This document shows positions 13,203-14,625 of a DNA stretch of 14,625 nt, piece after piece; position 1 is the stretch's first letter, and every line of letters starts with the position of its first letter. The notes under the pieces were generated by a model. It had not been told where the DNA came from. It ran no database searches and saw only the letters and a program-made list of their open reading frames with translations. Origin of the DNA: Candidatus Omnitrophota bacterium (lineage in GTDB: Bacteria > Verrucomicrobiota > Verrucomicrobiia > Limisphaerales > UBA1319); assembly GCA_023473405.1 (NCBI GenBank), contig JAMCZD010000381.1:1-14625 (forward strand), given 5' to 3'. Made by a program: the position numbers and the translations under genes.

Positions 13203-14093
13203 TTACTGTAGGCGGTAGGTGGTGTGTTCGGCCAAATAAAGGACATCCAGATTGGCGCCGGTAGTGTGCCAGGTAGACCAGGCATCGCTCCTATATAAGG
13301 GTTTCGGCCTGGTCTTCGGGTCCACCCACTTGTGAATCTCGGCATGGCCATCGGCGAAGGACAGACCGCCCGCGCCATTGTGCGAGCTGGCGGGCATGTC
13401 AATAATGTGCGCCTTCTTGATATTGGCGGCATCGGTCCAGGCCACGGCGAAATCGCCATAATTGATGCCATCGGGGTGCTCGTCGATCAAGACAAAGGCC
13501 TTGGTCGGCGGCATGGGATCAATATCCGACATCTTGCGGAAGATCATGAACTTGGCCCCGGCCGGATAAATGCCCAGACCTTTCCCATAGGACCCATTGA
13601 GCCAATCATCGGACGAATTCATCGCCTGGGCCATGCTTAGGCTCCGCACACGCGGGTATACCCCGCCCCGTGTCTTGACGGTGCTCTTGTCGGCTGGGCA
13701 CTTATAGACATTGATCGAGCTGGCCGTGTAACGGGCCAGCATGGCGTATTTGGGATTGGTGAGGTTGGCGATATTAGTGTTATCGGGATTGCTGCCGTTG
13801 AAGTCCATGCAGCCTCGAACCCAACCGGAAATCGTCGGATTCAACGCGTTAAAGACCAGGTTATCATTGAAGTCGCCCGCATACAGCATCCAGGCAAGCT
13901 GCAATTGCCTGAGATTGCTCAGGCACTGAATACCCTGGGCCTTGGTCTTGGCCTTGGACAACGAGGGCAACAACATGCTGGCCAAAATGGCAATGATCGC
14001 AATCACCACCAACATCTCGATCAACGTAAGCCCGGCCTTCTTGACTCTTTGTGCGCCACGTTCGGGGCCGGAAGTTCCTGGTGAGGTTTTCAT
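13203..14093 (-). CDS. Type II secretion/type IV pilus-like pseudopilin with H-X9-DG motif
   Basis: This 296-residue protein has a prepilin peptidase site: KKAG at 18-21, then LTLIEMLVVIAIIAILASML. Cleavage is expected after Gly21 and the conserved Glu is at +5 (Glu26); the hydrophobic helix anchors the protein before processing and packs in the pseudopilus after it. Position +1 is Leu rather than the usual Phe. The rest follows the large Planctomycetota/Verrucomicrobiota pseudopilin family: CLSNLRQLQLAWMLYAGD after the helix, YKCPADKS near 130, and near the C-terminus His238 followed by exactly nine residues and Asp-Gly (HNGAGGLSFADGH). I chose the ATG at 14093; a TTG two codons upstream (14099) is possible but less likely. 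Function within the family (surface fibre or secretion) is not established. A LamG protein gene lies upstream on the same strand, behind a strong hairpin. Confidence 0.88.
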   Translation of the reverse strand: MKTSPGTSGPERGAQRVKKAGLTLIEMLVVIAIIAILASMLLPSLSKAKTKAQGIQCLSNLRQLQLAWMLYAGDFNDNLVFNALNPTISGWVRGCMDFNGSNPDNTNIANLTNPKYAMLARYTASSINVYKCPADKSTVKTRGGVYPRVRSLSMAQAMNSSDDWLNGSYGKGLGIYPAGAKFMIFRKMSDIDPMPPTKAFVLIDEHPDGINYGDFAVAWTDAANIKKAHIIDMPASSHNGAGGLSFADGHAEIHKWVDPKTRPKPLYRSDAWSTWHTTGANLDVLYLAEHTTYRLQ

Positions 14094-14161
14094 CTTCAAT
14101 CCGCTCTATTTTCACTACTCTACGCCCCGCCGCAAGACTCGCAACCGGGCGGTTCGAACAA

Positions 14162-14189
14162 CCCGGGGCAAGCTGTGCCTTGCCCCGGG
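14162..14189 (-). terminator. GC-rich hairpin, likely terminator of the LamG gene
   Basis: CCCGGGGCAAG (14162-14172) and CTTGCCCCGGG (14179-14189) form a perfect 11-bp stem with a 6-nt loop, 69 bp after the stop of the LamG gene on the minus strand. On that strand the stem is followed by TTGTTC, a weak U-rich tail. It separates the LamG gene from the pseudopilin gene. It could instead be an interspersed palindromic element, since it is longer and more GC-rich than needed. Confidence 0.6.
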
Positions 14190-14257
14190 CTACCGATAAT
14201 GAAACTGGTTCATCGAACCAATTTCAAGCGCCTAATCATCGCCGGCATTCTCTCTCG

Positions 14258-14625
14258 CTATTTCTTGAGCCGATAGAACTTGGCGCCGCTCCCCAGGTTC
14301 ACCGCCACCGGGCTGGTGCTCCCGCCCGAGACATCCGTCCAACCGGCTGGGTTCGTCAAGCTGGTATTCTCCTGCAACACGAATCCGCTGGCTGTCCAGG
14401 ACAGGGTCAATTGGGTCCCTGACTGGCTGAAGGACAGCGTGGCAATCTCGACCGGCGGCACCGCCGCGGCGTAATGGCGGAGGACCTGGGCCGGTGAAAG
14501 GTTCGTCGAATAAAGGGCAAACTCGTCAATCGAACCAGGGAAATACCGGGCTGCGGTCCAGGCCCCGATCTCGCCTGCCATGAAGGTGAGCCCGACGAAA
14601 TCACCAGTACTAGGTCCCATATCGA
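14258..14625 (-). CDS. LamG-domain secreted protein, C-terminal end (runs off the window)
   Basis: The frame is open from base 14625 to the TAG at 14260-14258, giving about 122 C-terminal residues; the real start lies outside the window, and the ATG at 14620 is probably an internal methionine. The fragment holds the last part of a LamG/concanavalin-like domain (FPGSIDEFALYSTNLSPAQV, then LRHYAAAV), a typical closing strand of that fold. It is followed by a short beta-rich module with LTLSWTASGFVLQENTSLTN, then WTDVSGGS and ending FYRLKK. This final module resembles the last 70 residues of the CotH/lamin-tail protein in this window. LamG domains bind glycans or proteins; the ligand is unknown. 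Probably exported, inferred from the domain type only since the N-terminus is not visible. Confidence 0.8.
   Translation of the reverse strand, partial: DMGPSTGDFVGLTFMAGEIGAWTAARYFPGSIDEFALYSTNLSPAQVLRHYAAAVPPVEIATLSFSQSGTQLTLSWTASGFVLQENTSLTNPAGWTDVSGGSTSPVAVNLGSGAKFYRLKK

Overview
The window looks like a chromosomal segment of an uncultured or environmental member of the Verrucomicrobiota (Pedosphaera/Limisphaerales type), with the wider Planctomycetota-Verrucomicrobiota group as a fallback. This is inferred from gene content: very large secreted proteins with lamin-tail, LamG and CotH domains, an HzsA-related cytochrome fused to an FGE-like domain, an H-X9-DG type pseudopilin, a DUF2961/GH172 protein, and start codons with no Shine-Dalgarno sequence. 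No 16S or other marker gene is present to confirm it.

Layout. 1-1149 (minus): N-terminal 383 residues of a secreted DUF2961/GH172-type protein that runs off the left edge. 1150-1439: divergent intergenic region with a facing pair of degenerate 7-bp repeat arrays and a good sigma-70-like promoter. 1440-2675 (plus): a two-gene operon, a membrane SPFH/band-7 protein followed 9 bp later by a small ribbon-helix-helix protein. 2712-2926 (plus): decayed C-terminal remnant of an alpha/beta hydrolase with three frameshifts, whose stop codon opens a perfect 28-bp palindrome. 3072-12926 (minus): two giant exported proteins read in the same direction, 111 bp apart. The upstream one is LamG + helical region + HzsA-like propeller + di-heme cytochrome c + FGE-like domain (1511 aa). 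The downstream one is lamin-tail + nested LamG + CotH kinase + calcium-binding tail (1735 aa). 12927-13202: intergenic region with a second element of facing 7-bp arrays and an operator-like inverted repeat. 13203-14093 (minus): H-X9-DG pseudopilin. 14162-14189: strong hairpin. 14258-14625 (minus): C-terminal end of a LamG protein cut by the right edge.

How they may work together. Most coding capacity is devoted to proteins for the periplasm or cell surface. The most unusual unit is the HzsA/FGE-like fusion followed by the CotH/lamin-tail protein. Co-orientation and the short gap suggest co-transcription, and both carry LamG-type binding modules and DxDxDG calcium-type motifs. A surface or periplasmic redox/binding assembly is a reasonable hypothesis, but the sequence proves no substrate. 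The SPFH-RHH pair is a separate membrane/regulatory unit. I saw no rRNA, tRNA, CRISPR array, transposase or phage gene.
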